Part shown: positions 42,546-55,802 of the stretch, piece after piece
Layout: the number at the start of each line of letters is the position of its first letter
Position numbering within the stretch: the stretch's first letter is position 1
Assembly: GCA_964007475.1 (NCBI GenBank)
Contig: OZ023273.1
Location: 36,392,436 to 36,456,435, forward strand
Reading direction: 5' to 3'
Source of the DNA: Hybos culiciformis
Taxonomy: Eukaryota > Arthropoda > Insecta > Diptera > Hybotidae
DNA length: 64,000 nt
The notes under the pieces: generated by a model
The model's database searches: none
The model's input: only the letters and a program-made list of their open reading frames with translations
Told to the model about the DNA's origin: nothing
Translations under genes and position numbers: made by a program

Positions 42546-45500
42546 TCTAAGATACGTCTTTCGTGTTTTGAAATTAAGGTTCACTAAATATATAAAACAT
42601 GAAGACATTTTTAGAATATTGTATTTACTCTACTTGAAATATTCTACTTGAATACTTCTGAGACTACTATTTCTTCTCAATAGTAAGTTTTATTACTATA
42701 CTATGATCTTGATCCAGAAAATTTTTACATATAAAACATTGAATTCTATAAGGCAAAATTAATATAATAAATTATAAAAGCTAAATTTATTTAGGATCAT
42801 TTAATTGATTCAATTACATTTTTTAGTTAACTTTTCAATTACAAGTTTAAATATTTTTTGCATATTTTTCACATTTACATAAATTTTTGTTTTACAGATT
42901 ATGGCAAATGGCAAAGTTATTTAAAAAGATTTTTTTTTAAATTTAAATAACCTTGAAAATATAACTTAGCATAATCCTTTTTGACCGTTCAAAAAGAAAA
43001 TAATTTTTTCCATAAAATTCTAAATGGGAGCTTTTTTTGAAAATCCAGTTTTTTTTTTGTTCATAAGGCTAACATAGATCAAATGATACTTTTTTATTAC
43101 CATACTTAACTTATGCAGGAGCAGGAATGAAATGCAAAAAATAAAAATTAAAAATAAGTTTTAGTGTGAAATGTTTGCTACTTGTTATCCTTGTTATAGA
43201 ATTTACTGTAAACGATTAGACGATTTCAAAGTAAAATTAATATAAAAATAATAATTCAAATTGGAAATCAAGTCCATTCAAAAAAAAATTAAAATGAGTC
43301 TGCGCTGGGTATTCATTTTCGACTAGTACTACATACTACTAGTCGAAAATTACAAAACACAATATATTCTGGCTTAAAATATTCAGTTTATTTCTAACTT
43401 CTTAATCGTTTAAAATTAGTTGTTAACTTCATATAAAATTTTAATATTTTTTTCATAAATTATTGGTAATGATTTATTTGGTCCCTTACTCAACATTATA
43501 CTAGTCAATATAATCGACACTCCAGATTTCAACCGCACCTGGGGAAAAAAAAATTATGATATATTCTTCTTTTTTTCATATAAAAATTTCAATCATGTAC
43601 AAATTTGAAATGCAGAATTTTAAAATGCTAAAAGTTACCAATGATTATATCAAAAAAAAAAAAATGTACATAAGAAGAGTTCTTTGTGTATATAAAAAAT
43701 ATTCAACATATAGTTTTCTTAATATAAAACGTGTTCTAAGTAAAACGTGATTGTTGTCCAACCCTTTTTAATAAAAAAAAAAATAATAATTTTTTTCGCT
43801 AAAAAAACTTCGAACTTATAGTTTTAACTTTAAAGTTAAAAAAAAAATATCAATGTGGTTCAAAAAAAAATATTTTTTTCTGTTAATGTATAACATGTAA
43901 TTATTGCTACGTAAGAGGAAAACTCACATAAGCTTTATTTAATTAGAGGATTTGTAAACTAATCGATTTAGTTTCAGCGGAACAAAAAATTTATATAAAA
44001 ATTGAAAAAATTAACATCCTTATCGATTTTATACAGAAGGATCTGTATTTTTTTTTGTAGAGAAATTTTTTTTCCTTGTATTTTGAATGCGAATGTTTAT
44101 AAAACTATTAAAATACCAAAAAGCTAACATCACATTGATATTCTGAATATGAAAGTAGTAGAAAGATACTTTAAGTGGAAAATGTTAATGTATAAAATCT
44201 AAAACTAAAAAAAAAAAAACTACTATTCAGATCACGAATGAATTTCTCCCCTTTTTGGCATTTTTCCGGAAACTTCACTAATTTCATTAAATATAAAATT
44301 CTATACGTATATTTATGCACTTCTTATATATTTTTAACAATGCAAAAGTTTTGCTTTTTTTTATCGTAATTGAAATGTTTGTGAAAATTTACCAGAAATG
44401 AAAATAAGAAGAATATCATAAAAGTAAATTGCTTATTAGGATTATTATACATTTTTTATTTTTATTTAAATGCATATAGAAAAATTTCAAAGGAAATTAA
44501 AAAAAATATATAATATACACAGATATAAAATGAAATAAAAAGTTTATCGTTATAGCGTTTAAAATATTTAATGGAAATTTCATTTAATAAATTATCACTA
44601 ATTATTTAAAATCTATGTTGAGTTGTTATCATTTAAAGAACAGTTTATATAATTATTCTTGTTTTTTTTTTTTTTTAGTTTTATTATGTATTTGTTAGTA
44701 TTATTTTGTAATAGTTTTTTATAAAGGATTCGTAATTTTATACGAAAATCATTTGTTACAAGTCCTCACGAATAATATAGTAAATTAATATTTAGAATAT
44801 ATATCTAGTATAGTCACTCATGCTTATATGAACTTTTATTTGATGGATTATTGCACCGCTCTATTTGAAATATAAATGAAATTAAAAATTATTTTATAAT
44901 TGTTCGGTTATAAATGAAATTTTTTAAATTAGTTTCTTCTCGAATTCAAAAAAAAAACTAAGTCTTTAGAACATGAAGTTAGTCTTGTAGTTGGGAAAAT
45001 TACATCATAATTTTTTTTATAATTCAGTATATATTATGTTTTTATTTTGACATATTGCCAGAAACAAAATTTTCCCAACCACAGTCTGATTTATTAACGA
45101 AATAAAAACCTTAAAAAATTACTAAGTCCTTGCTGTTTTCAAAAAATTAATAACTATGTGTAGGATAACTTTAATGCAAAGGTTCAAGGGCGATTTTAAT
45201 CACTATAGGCCGCTGCTGTTATGAGCTTGTAAAAATAAACATTAAAATTATAAAATTATAGGTATTAATTTCTTTTAACTTTTTTTTTTGCTTTACAATT
45301 TACACCACTTAAATTTTGTTTTAAAGTGCGAAGTGCGAAATGCGAAAAGATAAAATAAAAAATAAATGGTAAAACAAAAAAAAAAACACTTTGAAAATTG
45401 GAATTTTTTTATTTGTATTATGGGGGACAAAAAATTTGCTAAAACATTAAACATTCCGCACCAAAATGAAATTAAGACATGAAAATGCTTTTCCTTTGTG

Positions 45501-46159
45501 CAAAATAGAAAAGTCAGTTCTTTTTCGTTATTTATTTTCATTTTTTTTTTTGTGACTCATTTTACAAAATTTAATATTTTTGGTGTTAAATTACCCTGAA
45601 GAATGTTTTATTTTATTATATCGCAAAGAAAAATCATCACAGAAAAAGAGTCTCAAGGATAATTTAAAGGATAACAAGTATTATTCCTTTTTCTTTTTTT
45701 TTTTTTCTTATTTTCCTTCTTTTTTTTTTTTATTTATTTGTTATTCCGTTATTATTGAGTTTTGTCTCTACATTATTTTTTTTTTTTGGTTTGATATCAC
45801 AAAAATTTTATTTGTTCGATAAAATAAATAAAAAAAAAAATATTTTATAATGAATACGGTGACAGTGTAGATTTTAATTTACGTAGTACGAAAAATAGAA
45901 ATATGAAATGATATAGAATTTATTCTTTTAATATATAAAAAATATAATGAAAATAAATATAAAAAAGAAACTTTGTGTATGACAGATGCCACCGCCGGAG
46001 TCTTTCTTGAATATATGGTATTATGAAGAAAAAAATAATTTTAATATATTTAAATTAAATATATGAAAGGATTTCGCTTGAGAAAGGAACAAAAAACATC
46101 AATTGCTTGAAAAAAATCAAATTTAAATTTATCAGAGTATTTTGTATGAAAACTGACAA
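42546..46159. other. A/T-rich non-coding DNA, no gene seen
   Basis: Contains the 43315 inverted repeat. Frames around 45293-45822 are built on T and A runs and are not credible genes. Confidence 0.65.
43315..43350. repeat. 14-bp perfect inverted repeat
   Basis: ATTTTCGACTAGTA and its inverse are separated by eight bases (CTACATAC). The site is GC-richer than its surroundings, lies next to TGCGCTGGG, and may be the centre of an old foldback element. Confidence 0.7.
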
Positions 46160-46705
46160 AGAAATGTTAATAAGAAGTATATAAGACCCCTATATATTAC
46201 TAAGCATATAATTGAAGTATGCTCCACAATGGTAAATACAGTGAGTTATTCCGCAAAACAAGGTTGCATAATGTCGCCATCACTATTCAACATACTGCTA
46301 GACGACAGCCTAGAAGAAGCCTCAGACGATATTGCCTTAATAGCTAACAACTGGAACCATATACAAAATAGTTAAAAATCAATGTAAATCAGACAAAAAT
46401 GCTAAGGATCATTAATACAAACAACAATGTTATTCCGATACAAGAAGAACCAATAGAGATGTAGAAGAATTCACCTAACTAGGCACTGCAATAACAATCA
46501 ATGGTGGTTCGGACCAAGGCATTCAAAATAGACTAACAAAAGCAAAAAGAATATTTGGAAGAATTTATAAAGTATGGAAATCAGCTCAAATAACTCGTAA
46601 CAAAAATATCAGAATATTCAATGCAAGCATAAAATCAGTTCTACTATATGATTGTGAAACTTGGAGAATTACAAAAAAAATAATATCAGAAAGTTAGAGA
46701 TAAGT
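46160..46705 (+). pseudogene. Non-LTR retrotransposon (RTE-like) reverse-transcriptase remnant
   Basis: One frame reads IIEVCSTMVNTVSYSAKQGC followed by IMSPSLFNILLDD, the conserved QGCxxSPxLFNxxLD block of LINE reverse transcriptases. Twelve bases later the same frame reads EEASDDIALIANNW, the catalytic (Y/A)-x-DD-IA motif with the usual Tyr-Ala changed to Ala-Ser. The normal spacer of several dozen residues between the two blocks is deleted. After a stop (AAT AGT TAA) a second stretch reads VEEFT-stop-LGTAITINGG, then KAKRIFGRIYKVWKSAQITR, then IRIFNASIKSVLLYDCETWR, which is the typical YLGS...KVWKS...LLYGCETW region C-terminal to the polymerase. Internal stops and deletion make it non-functional. 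The clade is inferred from motif style. Confidence 0.85.
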
Positions 46706-48640
46706 AGAGAGAGCAAGTCAGCCATCTGTGTTGTACTCCGGAATAATGTAGAAAAAAAAATTAAACAATAATTTAGAAATTTTTATTTCTTGCTCAAAAA
46801 CAATAGTTTTAGTTTTTTTTTTTGTTAACAATAAAATAAGCTTGTTAAAAAATACTATACTTCTAAATGTCTTTTGTGGAAATTTACGATAAAGATTTTA
46901 AGTAAAAATGCCTTTGAAGCGTAAATAACAAAAAACAGTAAAAAAAGATGAAATTTCTCTTATAATTTTTTTTTTTGCTGATTCCTTGATTTCGTTAATT
47001 ATATGTCTTTCTATTACTCAAGGTCAAGTTCTATTTTTTCACAGCAGAAAAAAAAAACGATTCCAAGGTAGAATATGGTACACATTGGTAATTTTGGTAC
47101 ATAATTTTTGTAGTTATGTAAACACAATTAGTGTGAGACATTCTCACTGATGTTTCAATTGATTAATTTTGGCCTTTAAGACATGACAAAATTTTGAATA
47201 AGTTCCTACAACATTAAATTAGCCCATTGTTATGATTTTTCTTTCCAAAATATGATTATTATTCTTCTTAAAGTTTTCTCGCATATTTTCTCTTATAAAG
47301 TGTTAAAATTGAATTAAAGTTTCAATTTTACCATTACAACGAAACTTCATTCAATTACATTAAACTCACTGAATTATTATCAAGAGAATTTTTAATTTTC
47401 AATTTTCAAAAAAGGATGTAACATTACATCGTTATAGAATTCAGACTCATTAACCTAATTAGAAGAAGATATTCTGCAATTTTTAGTTTTAATTGCACCA
47501 GACCGAGGAAAAAAAAATTACACCAGAGATTATTTTTAATATTTGTAAATTAAGTTTGTCTGAAATTTTCTTCACCATTTCAACTACAATTATTTTTTTT
47601 TAAACCTCAATGCAGTTTCCATTTAAAACTAAACATTAATGTAAATTTTATATTTCTATGTATAAGTTAATGATTAAATTAAACTGTGTGACGGTAGCAG
47701 TCATAAGTCAATGCAGCTGTCAAACAAATCAATATCTAATTTGTTTTCGTGTCATTTATATAAATCTCATAAATATTTGTACAATCTTTAAATGATCTTT
47801 TTTTTGAATTCCAGAACCCCTTGAATTTTTCTCTATCATCAGTCAGAACTAATATCATCAGTCAGAATTCTGTTACTTAAAAACTCGAAATCACATCTTC
47901 GGTGTGAGATACAAGTCTGTGTATAAGTGTTTCGTTTTTGTAATAGGAGACACTTAAAACTGTATTATGCTTATTATTATATTTATTATTATATTTATAT
48001 CTGTAGGATCTTACAAATATTAGGACTGTACCAAAAGTCTAAAAAGTTTGGTAGCAAAAATTAGCTTTTTTTGAATGTAGTTCGACGCAGATTAAGAAAA
48101 AAGAACAGGGAAATTAAATAAATCAAATTTTAGAAAAATTACGACAGAAGAAATTCAACATTTCATTTTGTTTTAATTTGTTGCTACAGCAAAACTTTTC
48201 CAAACTCCAAAAACTATTCAATATGAAATAAATAATGTTTGTCCTACAAAATCTGGAGGACAAAACTAATTTTAATTCAATTTTATTTATATAAATTAGT
48301 AGAAAATAATTGCTGCATTTACCATATTTATTTTTATATATTTTTTGTGCATAGTTTTTATTTGACCCACATAAATTTAAGAAATAATTGTGTAATTTAT
48401 TTGTTATTCTTCAAACCGAAAAAAAATATATTTAAATAGGTATATATAAATATATTTTCATTGATTGCTTATGATTCAAAAGAAAAACTGCAAATAATTG
48501 CAATTTAAAATGCACAACAAAGAAGTTTTAATCATCTTTTAATTCACAAAGGAAAACTTTGGCATCCATAAAAATGAAAATAAATTCAAATTTTTTTTTA
48601 TTTTTTTTTTTTTTCTATGGTTGTCGTATTCTGCAATACG

Positions 48641-48668
48641 ATAATAATAATAATAATAATAATAATAT
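48641..48668. repeat. (AAT)n microsatellite
   Basis: About nine AAT units, preceded by a small CGTATT-ctgc-AATACG hairpin. Confidence 0.95.
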
Positions 48669-51600
48669 TAAAAAAATAAACTGGTACATAAATTGGGTAT
48701 TGATAGCAGTACAATTAAAAATTCAATTAAATTGTATTTTCTTATCAAGCTTTTCTACTAAAATAATTTAATTGCTTTGAGATTATTGAATAAATTATTG
48801 AAAACAAAAAAATTAGTATAACGCGGTTGATGCAAAAAAATAATATAAATAATAGGAAAAAAAAAAGAAGAAACTAGGTTTTGTGGGGTAAATATTTATT
48901 AAGGATAAATTATGTATGCATGCATGGTAATATCTATGGCAATAATATTCCCTGTTCGTGAAAATGTTATTTGATACCACAATATCAGTTTTATAATAAA
49001 TTCACATTATTTCTTTATAAAACTCAAGCAATAGTAGAAAAATATGTATGATGTCGTTAATAAAAATTAAAAGTTTTTCTATCCACTAAATAGAATAAGA
49101 TAAGCTTTTAGTGAACCCTAGATAATAGCGTATAAAAAAGAAAATTTCACAAAAATATCGAAAAATAAAAGTAAAAAAATTTGCTTTACAGTATACTGTA
49201 TAAATATGTTATTGAAGGTTGATTGTAAAGACAAACCTTAATTATAATTACACATTCATGTGTATAGTTATATAGGTGTTCTTGATAAAACTTTTTTTTT
49301 TACACGTAGTCAAGCGACTTTTATTTTGAATAGACTACGGAATTTATTATCAAATAGTGAATTGTTCATTAATAGTTCTTGGATTTAGGATATTTAGATA
49401 ATCCAGGTAATTATTCTTCAATAAATTCCGTGGATTAAGTAGGAAAACATACAGCATCGTTAATTTAGCTTTATTTATGCAAAATAAAATGTATTTAAGA
49501 ATGAATTATAATTTTTAATTCAAAAACAATTTTCAATTAAATTTTTTATTTTTTAATTTTAATTATTGTGAAAATTTTAATTTTTGAAATAAACCAATAA
49601 TAAAATCTTAACTGGTTTTTATACTTATCTATAATTGGTTATATCTTATATAATTTTAGGCTAAATTATTAGGTTGAAAATTATTGATGGATTTGAATTA
49701 ATTGTTTTTCATGAAGTTATGGAATCGTAACATACCAATTATTAATACTTTTAAGTATTCAGATAATTATTGTCGCTGCTGATGTAGTCTATTTAATTCC
49801 TTTTTTTTTTCATTATTATAGTAATATACATGCTTATTTACGTAGATACCTATAATTTGTTAATCAATTCTATTAAATATAAAAATAATATACTATTTAG
49901 AAATGTATTCGTTTACATAAGCGGTTTTAGCACAAAAAAATAGAGTGTTTATCTTTTTGTGTTTCTTAATATTAATTTTACATTTTAATATTAAATTTCA
50001 AAAAATAAGTACTTCTAACCATATACTTATACATTTATATATATTTTTTTTAACTAAACTAAAAGTATAAACTACTATAAATAATAATGAAAATTATATT
50101 TTCCTTGAGAAAAATTATTCTTATAAAAATTATTAAGATTATTTTACTTCAAATAACCTATCCAATTTATTTAAACTTTATTCATAATAATTTCTGATTT
50201 AGAAGTTGAGAACATAGGGAGAAAAATAATTCTGTTCGAGCAAACTTATTGATTTTCCGGTTTAGGCTTTACTTTAAATTTAATTTTAATTTAAATTCAT
50301 TTATAATTTTTAACTTTATTTTTAATAGAATTTCTTCGATTCGCAAATATTAATTGATTAAAAATTTATGGTTTTGTGTTATTTTTTTTTACGTGAAAGT
50401 AATGCTCAAAATATAAAATGAAAGAAAAAGGTATCAGAAAAATAATTATATATAATATTTGTAAGAAAAAATGGAAATGATATTATTTTAACTTTACTAT
50501 GGAAATTTCAATGTTTCAATGCTTTTTTTCAACTATAATATAATTCTATTCTGTTAAATTGGAAATTTTTATCAAATTACTGAAAAATAATAATTAAATC
50601 TAAGAAATATTCAAAACCAATCTATTAAAAATTTTTGATACAAAAAAACACAAATTACAAACTTTCCTTTTTCAGTTATAGAAAATTTTAAAACTAAAGG
50701 GTAAATATAAATACAAAAAAAAAAGTTTTTCAATAAAATTCTGAAAATTTAAATTTTTGAAGCATTTTCAGAAAATTTATGTGCTTATTACTTTTATGAA
50801 ATTTTTTATTAATATAAGTGAGAAAAAAGTTTTATTTACCTTTATACAGTAAATACTTTTATTAATAAATATATATTATTATTTAAGTCATAATTTTTTA
50901 TCGCTAAAGTTTCAAGAGGCTCCTCTACATTTAAAAGATCTTAACTAAACAGTATAAAGTAAAGCAAACCAAATAAAAATTAACAAAGAAAAATTAATAA
51001 AAAAAAAAAAGTAAACAAAAATATTTTGAAATTTTATCAAAATTTAAATTTTAGAAATATTTTAGAAAATAAACATTCTTAAAATATTAGAGTAGGCACA
51101 CTTGAGTAATGTTGTCACAATTGTCAATAATTAATATTTTGTACAGACCAGATAATTGATTCCGGATAACGAATGGTTCTTGGATAGTTCTTGGATTACT
51201 GCCGAACTAGCTACCGGATAAGCTTTCGAACTAGCTTTTCTTCATTTGTTTAACAGTTTATGATAGTGACTAAAAACGCGCTAAAGTTCCTACAGTAATG
51301 CTGTGAAGGAAATAATATCGTTATTTAGGCAAAATAAACTTTTTGAAATGTGAAAAAATTGTAATTGTTTTTATTAATTACTGTGTCAAAGGTCGTTTCT
51401 TGTTCTATGATTATTACCGTATTAGCCATACTGGATTAATTTTGTGTCTGTCCAAAATAATAACTAAAACCCGTCATTCGAGCGGACAACCAACAAATAA
51501 ATTTTAAATGCTTTTAAATATATAAAAAAACATATTTTATCGATAAATAGTATTTTTAGAAAACTATAAAATTGATTTAATTTTATTTACATTTCATATA

Positions 51601-52915
51601 TTTCAGTTTTGTGTCCTTTACAGTTTTGAAGTTGAGCTTATGAATATCTAATTTGTTAACAATACTTTTTATTAACATATCTTGCATATATTCATTTTTA
51701 TAAGGTATGTCAATAAAATAATGTACATAACATATTATTTCAAAGAAAACCCCAAAAAAATTAAAATATTAATTTTATTTTTATTATGAACAAAGTTTTC
51801 ATACCATATTTTCAATAAAAGATTTTTTTTTATAACTAAACTACTTTCATTTTACTTTGTAACAAATTCATATTTTATTTTCAGAATATATATTTTGAAG
51901 AGTTCTATAATTTCTAATAGTTTTTCCAATTCCCTATATGAAAAATAAAAGACCCAAATAGAACCTAACCACAAGAACTTATGTACATACATATATTGTA
52001 TATCGATTTTTGATTAGATTTATAATTTTTAAATATTGGTATATATTTTATCAAAACCAAATCAAAGAACCTGAAAACTCTCCTGAAATCTAATATGATT
52101 TAATTATTATCTTTAAGGAGTTCAAGATATGTTATGGTAAATTTAACAAAAGGTAATATAAGAATAAGAATTCGATAGGTATTATGAAAACTTAAATGTG
52201 AATTTGTATAAATGTGAATATGTATTGTATAGTTACTGATATTATATAGGATATGTAGGATTGTGGATATAGATTATAATAATTTTATTTACAAATAGTT
52301 ATAAAACAAAAATTATATTTTTTTACACTCTAAAAATTCAATGACTTTTTTTTTTCTCTAAAAGTCTAAATAATAAAATTTAAACTATAAAATTCTTAAT
52401 TAAATTATTTTCTTTATTTAAACTCGATTAAATGGAGTTCTGTTTCTGCGAGTATATGTGCAGCATGCAATATCATTCATTACATTTACTTAAATTTAAA
52501 CATTGATTTTAAATAAATGTTCATTCAATATATTATAAATATAGAATATAAAATTATTAATACGAATTAATAAAATATTAATTTTTATAGTTTTATTAGC
52601 CGATTTCACCCGTCTTCAGCGTTTATTATTTTCAAAGGAACTAAATTTTTAGCACTATAACGACTAATCCCAAAGCTTATGCAAGAGAAAATTGATTATA
52701 AGAAATAATTGCTATTTAAAACCCAATCCAGCCAATTTAAAGTATTCTTATTCTTGTACAGAGCGTATACTTTTTTTTTTTTTGTGATTTTGTACTTTTT
52801 TATAGAGTTTTCGGTGGAATACAATGAAATTAATCGAAGACCTTTCGTTACTGTTAAGTTAGTCCATTTTTTCCTCTAACTTCTTTCCCAAGGCCAGCGG
52901 CAAATAAAAATATAA

Positions 52916-52918
<3 letters not shown>

Positions 52919-52951
<33 letters not shown>
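52919..52951. repeat. (TA)n microsatellite
   Basis: About 16 uninterrupted TA units. Confidence 0.95.
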
Positions 52952-52954
<3 letters not shown>

Positions 52955-53882
52955 ATTCAAATTACAGATTCATACTCCATCAATTTTGGATCAGCGATGA
53001 TTCTTAATTAATTATCAATCAATACTGATAATCTATTTTATCTATTTCACAATATATTTCATTATAAAGTTTGCAATTTATACTTTCACCTAACAGTTTC
53101 AAAATTGAATAATTTATTTTTTAAATGTAAAATAATTGTTGTATATAAATAAAAACATTATAAGATGCATAAAAGATATATTTATGTACTTTACATAATA
53201 CCAATAATATACAGGACATAGTTTGTATATCATCAACAAAACTTAATATTACTCATTTTACAGTTATACAAAAGAAATTAAAATATTTATTTTAAGTACC
53301 TACACAATTCTTTATTATATTAAATATTTTATAGATATTTTGATTAGGACTTTTCATGGAATTTCTTGTTTCAATAAAAATTTTAATTGTGTATTTTTAT
53401 GTCAATAAATCTTAATAAATTTTATGTTGCAGATAATATAAGAATTTTCCAGATCCAGAGAAACATTAATTTAAAAGTGAACTATTATTATAAAAAAAAA
53501 AAATGTTTCCTAGCGTTTAAGTTAGTTTTGCTGATACAATCAATTAATTTTTATCTTTTCTTTCTGAAATTTCTATCAAAGAAATGTTTTAATATATAAA
53601 ATTGGATAATATTAGCATTAAAGTTCCTTTTTTTTCCTCAAAAAATAGTATCCTTTACTTTAATACATAATTCTCTAATAAATCAAAAATTATGTATCAT
53701 CATTGTTATTATTTATTGAAAACTCATATCGAACATTAATCTATTAGTCATATTATATTCTTTCGTTGCAGAGAACACAGTAACATATTTGAAGATAAAA
53801 ACATTAGAAATTCTCAATAATTGTTATGTAAGGTAACATTATGCTCTATGAACATATGTATGTACGTATGGTCAATATCATT

Positions 53883-54157
53883 GACTAATAATATTTATAA
53901 GAGGAACAGAATTCATACAAGTAAATTTTTTTCGAAAATTATGACAATATTTTGAATGTATTGAGTAAAATTTTTTAACTCAAATGTGTTTATTCTTAAT
54001 TTTATTATTTTTATTATTATATTAAGAATAAACACATTTGAGTATGAAATTTTTATTCAATACATTGAAAATATTGTCATCATTTTTGAGTTATTTAAAA
54101 AAAAAATGCTGAAATTTACTTGTATGAATTCTGACCCTCTTATAAATATTATTACTC
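53883..54157. repeat. Long imperfect foldback, arms about 118 and 137 bp, 20-bp loop
   Basis: Left arm 53883-54000 and right arm 54021-54157 are reverse complements over almost their whole length. Well matched blocks are AATAATATTTATAAGAGG, CAGAATTCATACAAGTAAAT, ATGACAATATTTT, AATGTATTGA and CTCAAATGTGTTTATTCTTA. The right arm carries roughly 17 extra bases around TTTTGAGTTATTTAAAA. The loop is an ATT/TTA-rich 20-mer. It could be a foldback MITE or a local inverted duplication; transcription from either strand would give a long hairpin RNA. No protein is supported. Confidence 0.85.
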
Positions 54158-55524
54158 TATGGTTATATAAAGTTGTAAGTTATAATGTTACAGCAATGTA
54201 AAACAATTTATTCACTAAATATATTGTGTAGGTACTATTTTTTTTTATGGCATTGAGGTACCTTAATGAATGGAATAAATTTTTTTGGAATTTTAATCAC
54301 TTTTTGATCTTTAAAATAATGGCCCTATATGTATAATAAAAAGACTTCTAATAATACAGTAAAATTTGAATTCAATAAACGTTTAAATTTTAGTTTTTTT
54401 GTGTCGTAGTAGTAATTTTTTTATCAGAAGATAAAAGCTTAAAAAAATTTCAATAAAAAACTTAAAGTTATTTACAAGTCTATATTTTTGGCTCTACAGA
54501 CAGATCTTTCTATAAATTTGTTAAATAAATTTTTCAATTTTTATAACTGGCTAGCAACTGATATAATATATCATGATTTTTATTTTACAATAAAACATTA
54601 TACATACATTAATAATACTATATATACATATTTTTCAATAACATTGAATGCAAAATATTGATAAAATATTTTTAAGATTTATGAATTCTAATACAATTTT
54701 ATGCATAAAACAATTTATATTTATTCAAGAAACGTGAAGAATTCTTTTCTTTTTTTTTTAAATAGCATTATATTGCTGATTTTTCAGATTTGCATGATAT
54801 TGAATTGTTGAATTATTGAATGTCTCATATTATTGCATTTCATTTTTATTTTTATTTTTTTTTGTAAAATTTTCTAAAATGCAAATAAATATTATATCCT
54901 TGTTAAAATTCAATCTATCAATTAATGATATAATATAACTAGATATAGAATTGTAATAAAGTTAATGCATTTATGTAAATAGTCATTTATGTTCTCCGTA
55001 TAGTTGGTGCGTTCTCAGCATAAGTGATAGTGGATTAATTTACAGAAAATTTATTTAGAAATAATAATTATTTTATTCCGAAGTTCATTCAAGTATTGTT
55101 TTTTTATTCTTTATTTCATGCATATATAAAAATATAATATAAAATTAGTTTCCAATAGAAATTCAGTTAATAATTATGCATAATTATATAAATATTATTA
55201 TGTAATTAAGAACTTTATTAACTCTTACAGAGTGTTATATCTAAATCTATATAAAACAAGTAACTTTTTTTTGTTTAAATCAAATTTTATTCTAAACGTT
55301 GTAATTGTAAACTACAAATAAACGAATATCAAATGTGTGAATAATTTTATATAAATAAAATATGATAAATAATATAAAATATAGAAGTATAGAAGTATAT
55401 CAATATTTGAGTTTGGATTTTCACTAATTTATTATGACTTGCCCCTACAGTTTTGTAGACTGATTATTTTCTAGAATAGGTTTTGATCTGACTGCACTGC
55501 ATCATTAGTTTCACCACTTGATCA
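54158..55524. other. A/T-rich non-coding DNA, no gene seen
   Basis: Nothing recognised. The last 80 bases may be an extension of the LINE remnant. Confidence 0.6.
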
Positions 55525-55802
55525 AATTGGTTTCAGGCTAGTCTTCGGAGAATTGATCCTCAAAGGATCCGCTCCCTGTGTAATTTGGAAGAAGAAGAAG
55601 AAGGAATTGAGTACTTTTTATGTCGTTTTTCTATTCTAAAAGAAATTAAAAGAATTAATTTGGAAGTTGAGAGCCTTTCGCAAGTAAAGAGTGTGTGAAG
55701 CTTTAAATGGTGAGTCTTCGTTTCATTGGAAACAAATTTAAATACGTAAGCAAAGCGTGGTTTTATAGGTATGATCTTATTTGTGAATTTAATTTTCGAT
55801 AG
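55525..55802 (+). pseudogene. C-terminal end of a second LINE ORF2 (zinc-knuckle region), decayed
   Basis: From 55525 a 57-codon frame reads NWFQASLRRIDPQRIRSLCN, then LEEEEEGIEYFLCRFSILKE, and on to a stop at 55696-55698. This resembles the end of I/R1/Jockey-type ORF2 proteins, where a Cys-x2-Cys...His-x-Cys knuckle sits in a 'CxLCNLEExEDIEHFLxxCP' context. Here one Cys, the His (now Tyr) and the final Cys (now Phe) are lost. After a frameshift, 55713-55802 reads SLRFIGNKFKYVSKAWFYRY followed by DLICEFNFR and a stop, plausibly the original C-terminus. An A-rich tail follows. The 5' part is absent, as usual for truncated LINE insertions. Confidence 0.7.

Larger units (their letters stand above)
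46706..53882. other. A/T-rich non-coding DNA, no gene seen
   Basis: A TATCATCAGTCAGAA duplication lies at 47834-47869. A slightly GC-richer stretch at 51100-51490 holds paired short repeats (GTTCTTGGAT, CCGGATAA, CGAACTAGCT). Two microsatellites are listed separately. Confidence 0.65.

Noticed and set aside
45293..45822. Overlapping frames of about 80 codons on both strands
   Set aside because: Built on poly(A)/poly(T) runs, with Phe and Lys blocks and no recognisable family.
53986..54201. 71-codon plus frame
   Set aside because: Lies in the arm and loop of the long foldback, with no coding signature.
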